Shown here in pieces: positions 7,893-16,432 of a stretch of DNA of 64,000 nucleotides. The DNA lies in NCBI RefSeq assembly GCF_000737335.2, contig NZ_JMCC02000038.1:15347-79346 (forward strand). Direction: 5' to 3'. Source of the stretch: Enhygromyxa salina (GTDB lineage Bacteria; Myxococcota_A; Polyangia; Nannocystales; Nannocystaceae). The translations under genes and the position numbers were made by a program. Every line of letters begins with the position of its first letter. The first letter of the stretch is position 1. The notes under the pieces are model-generated. The model saw nothing but the letters and a program-made list of their open reading frames with translations. It ran no database searches and was not told the origin of the DNA.

Positions 7893-8939
7893 TCACGATT
7901 TGGCCTTCTCGCCAGCTTCGACCAGACACGCGCCGAGCGTCCCGTCGTCGGATTCAGCGTAGATCAAGACCCGCCCAAGCGGGTCGCCGCGGGAGAACCG
8001 GAGGCTGGCGAACGCGAGCTGCAACGCAGCACTCGCGGCGCCACAGTCCCCGAGTTCGTCGTGGAGGCTGACGTAGTGCATGGGCTCTGGCATGAGCTCG
8101 GCGTGGCGCAGCGAGGCTAGCTTGAATTCGCGGCCCCAATGATTGGTCGTTGGCTGGCCCGAGTACACCGCGTTGGCGCGCCAGTTGGGATGCGCCTCGC
8201 GCAGCTGGGCAAACACGCGCGTGAGCCCGTCACCGAGGCAGGACTTGGGCTGCAGCAGGTGGAGGGCTTCACGACCCTCGAGCAGTCCACCGATCCACGC
8301 CAAGGGGTGGGCCTTGATCTGGCGCGGCACATCGGCGCGCGCCAACAACACGAACACGCCCGCTTCACCGGGGATCCGGCCCTGCGGGTTGTCTTCACCA
8401 AGCAGCGCGCCGCGCTTGGAGAGACGCAGCAACGAGGCTGGGTCGCAGTCGCTGTCGACCGCGCCAAGCACCACGAGCGGCTCGCCAGCGTGGAGCAGCG
8501 CGATCGCCTTCGCACAAGCGGCAAACCACCCGCCGCGTCCGCCAGCCAACCACCAATCGCTGACCGGTCGCGGGACCGCGGCGTCGCTCAGCTCGCGCAG
8601 ATGGGTGATCATGAAGTCACGCGGCGCGTCGTGATCGGCGATCGGCTCGGGCCCGACCATCAGCAGCGGGACGTCGACGCGCTTCCAGTCCGGGAACCGC
8701 CGAACGAGATCGAGGTAGGCGGCGCCAGCTAGCCAGTGCAAGCGCCGTCCTCGGGCCGCGTCGAGACCCAACAGCTCGAGCGGCGCGCACACGGCCGCGC
8801 TGTCACCGGTGCCGAACGCCTCGGTCTCGACCATGCGTGACAGGCCCGCCTCGACCGCGGCGACCGAGCTCTCGGCGTCGAGGCCGAGTGAGCTGCAGAC
8901 CCCGACGCCGAGCACCGCGACTGGACTGCGCGTGCTCAT
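7893..8939 (-). CDS. Ketosynthase-like (thiolase-fold) protein, probably non-catalytic
   Basis: 348 residues. The start MSTRSPVAVLGVGVCSSLG matches the thiolase/beta-ketoacyl synthase opening (avtG.G..ss.G). GGWFAACAKAIALLHAGEPL then VVLGAVDS matches the nucleophile-elbow helix and the following strand, but the residue where the active-site Cys should sit is not Cys. The late glycine motif reads LGDCGAASAALQLA, where active enzymes have a His after the Gly. It is therefore probably a pseudoenzyme. It overlaps the DUF2169 gene by four bases (ATGA). Its place between a DUF2169 gene and a DUF4150 gene suggests a loading or adaptor role rather than fatty-acid synthesis. Confidence 0.7.
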   Translation of the reverse strand: MSTRSPVAVLGVGVCSSLGLDAESSVAAVEAGLSRMVETEAFGTGDSAAVCAPLELLGLDAARGRRLHWLAGAAYLDLVRRFPDWKRVDVPLLMVGPEPIADHDAPRDFMITHLRELSDAAVPRPVSDWWLAGGRGGWFAACAKAIALLHAGEPLVVLGAVDSDCDPASLLRLSKRGALLGEDNPQGRIPGEAGVFVLLARADVPRQIKAHPLAWIGGLLEGREALHLLQPKSCLGDGLTRVFAQLREAHPNWRANAVYSGQPTTNHWGREFKLASLRHAELMPEPMHYVSLHDELGDCGAASAALQLAFASLRFSRGDPLGRVLIYAESDDGTLGACLVEAGEKAKS

Positions 8940-10012
8940 GAACGCGCCCCCGTGGGCGCCGGCCCGCCGGGCGACCCTGTCGGTGGCATCGGTTCCCAGG
9001 CTTCGAGGACGCGGACCAGCGAGTGGTGGTGCTGCGCCCCGCGGTCGAGCTGAACGTTGGCCCGCAGGATCAGGCTCACCCGGTTCTCGTCGGGTTCGAG
9101 GATCAGCGCGTCGAAGCGCATACCCACCCGCTCGACTTGGCCGCGAAACACCGACTTGCAGCTGAGCCTGAGCGTGGGCAGGACGAAGCCAAAGCCGCCT
9201 TCGGGGTGCATGCCAGACATCAGGACCGACTCGCCGCCCTGCAGATGGGGGATCGCGCGAAGACCCGGCGCGGCCGCCAGAAAAAAGCGCTCGTCAAAGT
9301 CGTCAGGCCACAGCGGGGCGCGTGTTCGCTTCCAGTTTTCATCGTAGGTGCCGGCAAAGCTCGCGCGCGGGAGCCAGTGCCGCGCGACTGGGCCAAACCC
9401 AACGGGCCGCGGTCGAGACCCCGGCTGGCCGATCCGCGCGCGCGGGTCTTCGATGTTGGGCAGCGCCGCGTTGGTGGCCGCTTCGAGGCTCGCGTAGAGC
9501 CCGACACCAAGGGGATTGCGCGGGTCGTAGCCGCTCGCGCCCGCCTCTATGTTCCCGCCCCCGTAGGCCCGCTCCCAGACCAAGGGCATGCGCACGAACG
9601 GCGCCGGCCGAGAGGCTCGCAGGGTGCCGGCGGTGTTGACCAAGACGCGGTCGCCGGTCACGTGGGCGCTCACTCGACACGGCCCGACGGCGAGATCGAC
9701 ATCGAGCTGGCGGACCGGACGGCCGTGGGGGGCGTGGGCGCTGCCGTTGAGATACACGTCGGTGCCCGGCCGCGCGTAGGCGCTCTGGCCCTCGTAGCGC
9801 AGGCTCGTGGTCGCCGGATCGCCCCAGTACACGTCGTCGAAGTGCGGGGGTGGCTGCTGCTCGCAGCGCACGAGCGGTCCCCGATGCACGCGCCCTGGGC
9901 GGGGCAGCTCGAAGTGCGCGGCGATCGCGACGACGACGATCTCTCGACCGTGACGATCGACGTTGGGCAGGCAAGCGAACCCGTACGGCGAGAGATTTTC
10001 GATCGGACCCAT
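8936..10012 (-). CDS. DUF2169 domain protein, putative type VI effector adaptor
   Basis: 358 residues from ATG 10012. The longer upstream frame is rejected because it runs antisense-like through the preceding gene. The start MGPIENLSPYGFACLPN, VVVAIAAHFELP, GTDVYLNGSAHAPHGRPV and the Trp/Tyr-rich RMPLVWERAYGGG are typical of DUF2169. These proteins are encoded beside DUF4150 PAAR-like effectors and have been proposed as adaptors that load them on the VgrG spike. The gene begins 5 bp after the TIGR02270-like gene and overlaps the ketosynthase-like gene, so all are in one transcript. No VgrG or T6SS core gene is in the window. Confidence 0.85.
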   Translation of the reverse strand: MGPIENLSPYGFACLPNVDRHGREIVVVAIAAHFELPRPGRVHRGPLVRCEQQPPPHFDDVYWGDPATTSLRYEGQSAYARPGTDVYLNGSAHAPHGRPVRQLDVDLAVGPCRVSAHVTGDRVLVNTAGTLRASRPAPFVRMPLVWERAYGGGNIEAGASGYDPRNPLGVGLYASLEAATNAALPNIEDPRARIGQPGSRPRPVGFGPVARHWLPRASFAGTYDENWKRTRAPLWPDDFDERFFLAAAPGLRAIPHLQGGESVLMSGMHPEGGFGFVLPTLRLSCKSVFRGQVERVGMRFDALILEPDENRVSLILRANVQLDRGAQHHHSLVRVLEAWEPMPPTGSPGGPAPTGARS

Positions 10013-10017
10013 GTGGC

Positions 10018-11424
10018 TCAGATGTCCAGGTAGCCCCGCTGTGGATCGATGCTCGACTCGGCGAGCACGCCGAGCTGACGCAGCTGGCGAGGCGCGAACG
10101 CCCGGGTGCTTGGCTGGACCCGCGAGCGGGTCCGCAGCGTCATCTCGTAGCCAAGCAAGTGACGTCGGCGACTGGGTCCGTTGATATACACGGCGCGCGC
10201 GACCTCGAGGTTGGCGACCCGTCCCGACCAGAACCTTCGGCGCGGATCGAAGCGCCCCTTCGCGTCTGCCCACCACGCTTCGACGGCCTCGGGCTTGGGC
10301 AACGGCAGACGACGCACGGCGGGATCCAAGCCGGCGGCGGCGTCGGCCTCGACCGCGGCGTCGCGGGCCGCTTCTTTCGCCGCGAACTCGCCGTCGGGCT
10401 CGGCGAGGTCCCGATCGCCCGGACGCAGCTCGGCGACCGTGACTTGGGGGTTGTCGGGTGGGAGCCCCGTGATCGCGCAAAACGCTTCGAAGGCGAGGCG
10501 CACGATCCGTTCGTCGCGATGACGCAGCAGCTGCATGCACAGGTGGGCCGCGTAGGGTCGCCCCGAGAAACCCAGCGCCCACACCCGGGCCTCGCTGATG
10601 TGCCCGTCGACGACGCTCTTGATCAGCGCTTGGTGATCGTCAGAGCTGCCGACCACGGCGATGAGCTCGATGATCCCGGGTGGGACAGCCGGCGACTCGA
10701 ACCACTCGCGACACAGATTCCAAGCGCGATGGCTGCCGACCTGCAGCCCGGCCCGCAGCGCCGCGACCCGGATCTTTGGGTCTTTGCTGTTCAAGAAATA
10801 GTCCAGCACATCGTGGACCCGATCGCCGACGCTCGCGGCCATGTCCGGCACGACCGCGAGCGCGGCCAGCACCGACGACGGATCGCCGCGCAGGCAGAAA
10901 TTCACCATGTTCTCGTCGGCCGGCTGGCCCCGAACGGCGAACGTGCGCAGCCACGCAGGCCATGACCGCGCGTCCGTGCGCAGGCTCGCCTCCCACAGCG
11001 CGCGATCGGATCCATTCGTGTCCCACAGCTGCAAGGCACGGTGGAGATGGGTGGCAGACTCTGGGGCCAGTTCTTCGGTCGCGGCCGCGATCAAGCGCTC
11101 CGTCCCCGGTACCCGCTGGGCCAGGATCGACAGCGCCGCGGTCGCTCGTTGGGCTCGCTCGTCGAACGCTTCGTCGGCGCCGTCCGCACGGATCGCTGGA
11201 AACAAGATCCGCTCGACGACCGGCATGCCGCCATGGACCAAACCACGCACGTGGGCCGCGAAGCGCCGCTCCGGCCCGGCAGCGAGCCCACGCAGCGATG
11301 TATCAGCGCGGTCGAGCCCGTCCTCCCAGCCCAAGAACAAGTACTGCGCGTCCTCGAAGTGCTCCTCGAGGACGCTCCACAAGATCCGTTCGGATCGCGT
11401 GCGAGGGAGCGGAGGCAGCGACAT
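10018..11424 (-). CDS. TIGR02270-like HEAT-repeat protein, first gene of the PAAR-like module
   Basis: 468 residues. The N-terminus (ILWSVLEEHFEDAQYLFLGW, then LRGLAAGPERRFAAHVRGLV, HGGMPVVERILFPAI) matches the TIGR02270 pattern. The middle is made of HEAT-type helical pairs such as DPKIRVAALRAGLQVG. The C-terminal part is Pro/Arg-rich (AWWADAKGRFDPRRRFWSG, then ARAVYINGPSRRRHLLGYE). TIGR02270 genes are usually seen near type VI secretion genes; the molecular role is unknown. It opens the minus-strand operon, and its start lies only 41 bp from that of the divergent DUF4175 gene. Confidence 0.75.
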   Translation of the reverse strand: MSLPPLPRTRSERILWSVLEEHFEDAQYLFLGWEDGLDRADTSLRGLAAGPERRFAAHVRGLVHGGMPVVERILFPAIRADGADEAFDERAQRATAALSILAQRVPGTERLIAAATEELAPESATHLHRALQLWDTNGSDRALWEASLRTDARSWPAWLRTFAVRGQPADENMVNFCLRGDPSSVLAALAVVPDMAASVGDRVHDVLDYFLNSKDPKIRVAALRAGLQVGSHRAWNLCREWFESPAVPPGIIELIAVVGSSDDHQALIKSVVDGHISEARVWALGFSGRPYAAHLCMQLLRHRDERIVRLAFEAFCAITGLPPDNPQVTVAELRPGDRDLAEPDGEFAAKEAARDAAVEADAAAGLDPAVRRLPLPKPEAVEAWWADAKGRFDPRRRFWSGRVANLEVARAVYINGPSRRRHLLGYEMTLRTRSRVQPSTRAFAPRQLRQLGVLAESSIDPQRGYLDI

Positions 11425-11465
11425 GATTCCTTATACCCCGAGGGTCGTCTATATAGGACCTCTCG
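11425..11465. promoter_or_regulatory. 41-bp divergent spacer between the PAAR-like operon and the DUF4175 gene
   Basis: The spacer carries AT-rich TATA-like stretches on both strands (TTATAC near 11432, CTATATAGG near 11450). It is too short for two full conventional promoters, so at least one must reach into coding sequence. Confidence 0.35.
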
Positions 11466-14400
11466 ATGGTTCGGGCCGAGGCGAAGCTGCTCCACGACTA
11501 CCTGCACGGCGTCCGTCGTGTCGCGCGTCGGCGAGCCGCGATCTCCCTGGTGGTCGACGCGGGGCTGTGGTGTTTGTTTTGGGCGGCGACGGTCATCGGA
11601 TTTTGTGCGCTGACGCTGCGTGGTGACATTGGCGCGCCTGTTGGGGCGCTGGTCGGCGCGCTCGGGCTGGGCGTGCTCGTGGGGGCGCGGGTCCGCAAGC
11701 TGCGTGCGGTGATCGGATCGTCGGAGCAGGTCACGCTCGCGCGATCGATCTCGACCACACCTGGGCCGCTGCGCCAGGTCGCGACCGCCGAAGAGCGCGA
11801 GCGCGACATCGTCCTCCGCCACGAACTGCTGGGCGCGACCCACCTCTGGCACGCGCTCGAGCACGGGGACGGGACCGACAATTCCTCACCGGAGCTGGCC
11901 GCCGCCTATGTTCGGCGCGTGGGTGCGGCAACCCTCGAGCTCGACGCCAAGCTCGCGCTCGCGCGGCCACGCCGGGCCCCGCGGGTGGTCGGTGCCCTGC
12001 TCGCGGGGTTGGTGCTCGCGGGGCTGGTCATCGAGCCGATCGGCGCCCGCGGGATCGCGGTGTTGCTCGCGGGCACAGACGCTCGACCGCCGCCGCCGCC
12101 CCAGCCCGTGTGGCGCTCGCTGGTGCTGGTGCTCGACTACCCCGAGCACACCCGACGGCCCGATCGGCGGGTCCAAAACCCCAGCGGCACGATCCGGGCG
12201 CCCGCCGGGACCACGGTCACGCTCGAGCTCGACGCCGCCGGTCCGGCCGACGCGGTGCGACTGGTGCTCACCCACGATCGCCCGGAGCTATCTCCCGACC
12301 TGGCTCCCGACCTGGCCCCCGACCTGGCCCCCGGCTCGGGGTCGGACTTGGCGGCCGAAGTCGTCGAGTTCGAGCAAGTGGGCGGGCCCGATCAGCTGCG
12401 CTGGGTGGGCCAGTTCACCCTCCGCGCCGCCGGGAGCTGGGTCGTTGCCCTGCTCGACAGCACGGACCAAGACGACGCCGAAGCGCTGGCCGTGGCCGCC
12501 CGCCGCTCCCCGCCCATGCGGATCGAGCTCGAGCCCGACGCGCTGCCTGAAGTCGAGCTGCTGCCGCTGCCGGAGCGACAGCGCGAGGTCAGCGAGACCG
12601 ATCGCGTCGAGCTGCGGTTCTCGGCCCGCGACGACTTTGGCCTCGCCGAGGCCGAGCTGGTGTACGAGCTGCGCTCCGACGATGGCGAGATCGAGCGACA
12701 CCGGCTCCCGGCCGGCGAGGCCCCAGGCGGGAGCCGGACCGCACGAACCTGGCGCCATCGCTACCTCTGGGATCTGTCGACGATCCCGATCGAGCAACGC
12801 AGCAGCGTCACCTACTGGGTCGAGGTCCGCGACAACGATCCCGGGCTCGGGCTGACGCCGCTGCCCGACGGCCCCGGCAAGGTCGCGGCCTCGGCTCGGC
12901 AGCAGCTGCTCTTGCACGACGAGGAGGCCGAGCACGCGGCCAACATTCGAGACTTGCAGGCGATCCGCGACGCCGCGGTCGACATGCTCGCGGCCCGGCT
13001 CACGACCTCGGCGTTCTCGGACCTCGATCAAGTCGTCGCGCTCACCCGCAAGCTGCGAACGGCCCAGGAATTACACGAGGGCGCGGCGACCCTGTTGACG
13101 ATGATCGCTGGCGCCGTCGATGCGCTCGCCGTCGACACCATGATCCCCGAGCGCGAGGTCGAGACCCTCGCGGCGATCCACGCGCGACTGCTCGCGCTCC
13201 ATCGGCAAGAGGCCGCGCTGCTCGACCAGCTCCCCGTGCTCCCGAGTGGGCGCGCCGAGCGTGAGCACGAGGACGAGCGGGCGCCGCTGCTGCGCAAGCT
13301 TGGCCCCCACAATCAACGTGAGCGCGAGCAGCTCGAGGACGAGATCATCCGCCTCGACGATCTCGTGGATGGGCAGATCATCGCCCACATCGAGACCCTG
13401 GTCGCGCGCCTGCAGGCGTCGCAGCAGAAGCTCGTAGAGAAACTCGAGCAGCTCGCGGCGGGCGACGAGTCGGTCCGGCCGGAGATCGAGCAGCTCGAGC
13501 AGCGGATCCGCGAGGACATGGGCCGGGTCCAACAAGCCCGCGCGCAGCTGCGCAAGGAGCTTGGCGAAGAGTGGATGAACCTCGACGCGTTCAAGGCCAT
13601 GGAAGAGCGCATGCGCAGCCAGGAGCTGCTCGAGCAGCTCGCCCGCGGGGACGTGGAGGGGGCGCTCGAGCAGGCCCGCGAGCAGCTCGACGAGATCCGG
13701 TCGCTGCGTGAGCAGGTTCAGGAGCAGGGCACGCAGAGCGAGGCCCCTGCCCTGTCTGAAGAAGATCGTCAGCGCATGAAGATGCTGCGCGAGCTCAGCC
13801 GGCTGCAGGACGAACAAACAGGCATGCGCGGCGAGACCCGGCGCCTGCGCGAGCAGTGGCGCGATGCGGTCGGACAACAGCCCGCCGAGTCCGGTGCGGT
13901 CGAGCGCGCGGGCGAGCAGGCCAAGCAGCTGCGCGAGGCGATCGCCGAGATCGACGACACGCACTTGTCACGCGAGGGCCGCAGCGCGCTCGAGGACGCA
14001 CGCGAGGCGCTCGAGTCGCTCGAGGCTGCAGCGGAGGACGGCGACGCGACCCAGCTCGAGTTGTACGAGGGCGCCGCCGCAGCCAGCGAAGCGCTCGAGC
14101 GGGCCCAGGCTGGGGCCAAGCCGGGCGAGGCCGAGGCCCGAGCGCTGCGCAAGCTCGGCGGCCGCGCCGGGGGGCTGCGCGGTGAGTTGCTCGAGCCGCT
14201 GCCGCACGCCGACGAGGTTGATGTGCCCAGCCAGCAGGGCCAGGCCACGCGGCTGTCCGAGCGCGCGACAGACCTCGCCGAACGTCAGCGGGCCCTGCGA
14301 GAGCGGGCCAAGCGACTGCTCGACGATCCTGCCGCCAAGATCCTGCCTGGCCCAGGCCGCGAGGCGATGCGACGTGCCGACCAAGGCATGCGCCAAGCCG

Positions 14401-14654
14401 GCGATGCGCTCGAAGACGCCGCCCTCGATGGCGCCCTCAACGGTGAGCAGCAGGCTTGGAACAGCCTTCAGCAGGCGATTGACAGCCTCCGCCAGAGCTC
14501 GCCGCCCCCACCCCCGCGCGACGGCGGGGACGCGTCGACCGAGGCCGAGCGTGATCGATCGTTGCGTGATGAAGTCGTCGAGGCGATGCGCGAGGGGGAT
14601 CGTGATGGGTTCGACGACAACACCAAGCGATACTATGAGGAGCTACTGCGATGA
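11466..14654 (+). CDS. DUF4175-like large membrane protein with coiled-coil C-terminus
   Basis: 1062 residues. Two membrane segments lie near the N-terminus (about residues 25-60) and a third at about residues 175-205. A periplasmic beta-rich region follows (LVLVLDYPEHTRRPDRRVQ, then RIELEPDALPEVELLPLPER and an FSARDDFGLAEAELVYEL module), typical of DUF4175/TIGR02302 proteins. From about residue 480 onward it is almost entirely Glu/Arg/Gln-rich coiled coil with long heptad runs. A short DLAPDLAPDLAP tandem repeat sits near residue 278. Such genes often accompany MoxR/DUF58/VWA operons, but none is visible here. The stop overlaps the next gene's ATG by four bases. Confidence 0.75.
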   Translation: MVRAEAKLLHDYLHGVRRVARRRAAISLVVDAGLWCLFWAATVIGFCALTLRGDIGAPVGALVGALGLGVLVGARVRKLRAVIGSSEQVTLARSISTTPGPLRQVATAEERERDIVLRHELLGATHLWHALEHGDGTDNSSPELAAAYVRRVGAATLELDAKLALARPRRAPRVVGALLAGLVLAGLVIEPIGARGIAVLLAGTDARPPPPPQPVWRSLVLVLDYPEHTRRPDRRVQNPSGTIRAPAGTTVTLELDAAGPADAVRLVLTHDRPELSPDLAPDLAPDLAPGSGSDLAAEVVEFEQVGGPDQLRWVGQFTLRAAGSWVVALLDSTDQDDAEALAVAARRSPPMRIELEPDALPEVELLPLPERQREVSETDRVELRFSARDDFGLAEAELVYELRSDDGEIERHRLPAGEAPGGSRTARTWRHRYLWDLSTIPIEQRSSVTYWVEVRDNDPGLGLTPLPDGPGKVAASARQQLLLHDEEAEHAANIRDLQAIRDAAVDMLAARLTTSAFSDLDQVVALTRKLRTAQELHEGAATLLTMIAGAVDALAVDTMIPEREVETLAAIHARLLALHRQEAALLDQLPVLPSGRAEREHEDERAPLLRKLGPHNQREREQLEDEIIRLDDLVDGQIIAHIETLVARLQASQQKLVEKLEQLAAGDESVRPEIEQLEQRIREDMGRVQQARAQLRKELGEEWMNLDAFKAMEERMRSQELLEQLARGDVEGALEQAREQLDEIRSLREQVQEQGTQSEAPALSEEDRQRMKMLRELSRLQDEQTGMRGETRRLREQWRDAVGQQPAESGAVERAGEQAKQLREAIAEIDDTHLSREGRSALEDAREALESLEAAAEDGDATQLELYEGAAAASEALERAQAGAKPGEAEARALRKLGGRAGGLRGELLEPLPHADEVDVPSQQGQATRLSERATDLAERQRALRERAKRLLDDPAAKILPGPGREAMRRADQGMRQAGDALEDAALDGALNGEQQAWNSLQQAIDSLRQSSPPPPPRDGGDASTEAERDRSLRDEVVEAMREGDRDGFDDNTKRYYEELLR

Positions 14655-16414
14655 GCCCCGCCGCTAAATACCCGCGACCTCCAGCTTCGCGGGCCGCACG
14701 CCCCACGCCGCACGCCCCACGCGGTCGCGGGGCGTTTGTTCGTCGCGGCGCCTTGGCTGCGCTGATCGGCCTTGGCCTGTGCCCGCAGCTGCCCGCCCTC
14801 GCATCACCGCCGCAGACCCAGCCCCCCGCCAGCGCCACCGAGCCCGAGTCAGCGCCCGAGTCAGCGCCCGCGTCAGCGCCCGCGCCCACCACCAACGATC
14901 TGAGCGTCGGCTTCGCCGGGTTCATGGCCAGCGTCGACACCTGGGATCTCGAGGCCGCCGGTCGGCGCCGGGACGCGCTCACCGACCCACGCGAGCGCCA
15001 GCTCGCAACCGGGATCATCGCGATCTACGCCGCGCGCTACCCCGAGGCACAGAGCGTGCTCTCGGGCGTGGTCGCGGGCGCCTCGACCGCTAGCCAAGAC
15101 GGCGTGACCGGTCGCGCGGCCTACTACCTCGACGTCGCGCGCGGTGCCCAGCTCGCGCTTGGCGACGCAACGACCCTGCGCAGCGACGACGGCCGGTTCG
15201 AGGCGGTGTTCGCCGATCCGCGCGACGAGCTGCTCGCGCCCTACTTGTTCGAGGCCATGGCCGCCGCCTACGACGAGCTTGGCGAGGACATCGGCGTCCA
15301 CCCGGATCACCCGATCCGCTTCGAGATCTACGACGCCCCCGGCAAGCTCGCGCTGGTCACCCCGCTGACGCTCGAGAACATCTACACGACCGGGACCGTG
15401 GGCATCTGCAAGTACCGGCGGATCATGATGATCAGCCCGCGGGTGATGCTGTTTGGCTACGGCTGGCTGGACACGGCGGTCCACGAGTACGTCCACTACC
15501 TGGTGACCATGCGCAGCAACAACGCGGCGCCGGTGTGGATGCAAGAGGGTCTCGCCAAGCTCATGGAAACACGCTGGCGCGAGCCCAACGCGACCCAGCA
15601 GCTCGAACCCGGGATCCGCCGGCTGCTGTTCGAGGCGCTCGAAGCCGACGAGCTCGTGACCCTCGAGCAGATGCACCCCTCCGTCGCGATGCTGCCCAGC
15701 CAGGAGCTCGCCGCGCTCGCCTACGCCGAGGCCGAGACCATGCTGGGGCTGCTCGAAGAAAAGCGCGGGCCAACGGCCTTGGCCGCGGTGCTAGACGACG
15801 TCGCCGGAGGGGTCGACGCCAAGCAGGCGTTCGCCGACGCGTGGGGCGACGAGTTCGAGGCCTTCTTCGCGGTCTGGAAGACCACGATGCGCAGTCGCAC
15901 CGCGGGCGCTGCCAGCAGCGGTCCGCTCGCCGGCATGGCGTTCCGGGACGGTGACGAAGATCCTGGCGAAGATCCAAGCTTGCACGGCGACGTGTTCTCG
16001 CACCTTGGCGGCGGGAAGGCCCGCAAGCACGCGCGCCTGGGCGTGCTGCTGAGCTTGCGCGGGCACACGGCGGCGGCGGTGATCGAGTACGAGCAAGCGC
16101 GCGCCGCCGATCGCTCGGCGCGCAACGATCCCAAGCTCGCGCGCCGCTTGGGCGAGCTGTACCTCGAGCTCGATCGCGCCGCGGAGGCCCTACCCTTGCT
16201 GTTGATCGCGGCCGCCGACGATCCAGACAACCCCAACCTCGCCGCCGCCGAAGGCCGCGCGCGCCGGCTGACGGGTGACGACGCCGGGGCCCGCCTCGCC
16301 CTCGCTCGCGCCGTGCGTCAAAACCCGTTCATTCCCAGCCTGCACTGCGACCTCGCGGCGCTAGCTGAAGACTCGGTGACCGCCGCCCACGAGCGCGCGC
16401 TGTGTATGGAGTGA
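14651..16414 (+). CDS. Secreted peptidase-MA-like protein (HExxH) with TPR-like tail
   Basis: 587 residues. A long basic N-terminus precedes a hydrophobic export signal (ALAALIGLGLCPQLPALA, about residues 35-52) and a Ser/Ala/Pro linker. The zinc-peptidase motif is HEYVH (about residue 278), followed about 20 residues later by WMQEGLAKLME, the gluzincin third ligand of peptidase MA-like proteins. The last 150 residues form TPR-like helices (RLGVLLSLRGHTAAAVIEYE, then ARRLGELYLELDRAAEALPL). It is translationally coupled to the DUF4175-like gene (ATGA). Periplasmic location is inferred; the substrate is unknown. Confidence 0.8.
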   Translation: MSPAAKYPRPPASRAARPTPHAPRGRGAFVRRGALAALIGLGLCPQLPALASPPQTQPPASATEPESAPESAPASAPAPTTNDLSVGFAGFMASVDTWDLEAAGRRRDALTDPRERQLATGIIAIYAARYPEAQSVLSGVVAGASTASQDGVTGRAAYYLDVARGAQLALGDATTLRSDDGRFEAVFADPRDELLAPYLFEAMAAAYDELGEDIGVHPDHPIRFEIYDAPGKLALVTPLTLENIYTTGTVGICKYRRIMMISPRVMLFGYGWLDTAVHEYVHYLVTMRSNNAAPVWMQEGLAKLMETRWREPNATQQLEPGIRRLLFEALEADELVTLEQMHPSVAMLPSQELAALAYAEAETMLGLLEEKRGPTALAAVLDDVAGGVDAKQAFADAWGDEFEAFFAVWKTTMRSRTAGAASSGPLAGMAFRDGDEDPGEDPSLHGDVFSHLGGGKARKHARLGVLLSLRGHTAAAVIEYEQARAADRSARNDPKLARRLGELYLELDRAAEALPLLLIAAADDPDNPNLAAAEGRARRLTGDDAGARLALARAVRQNPFIPSLHCDLAALAEDSVTAAHERALCME

Positions 16415-16432
16415 TCGGCACAGCAAGCCGCG

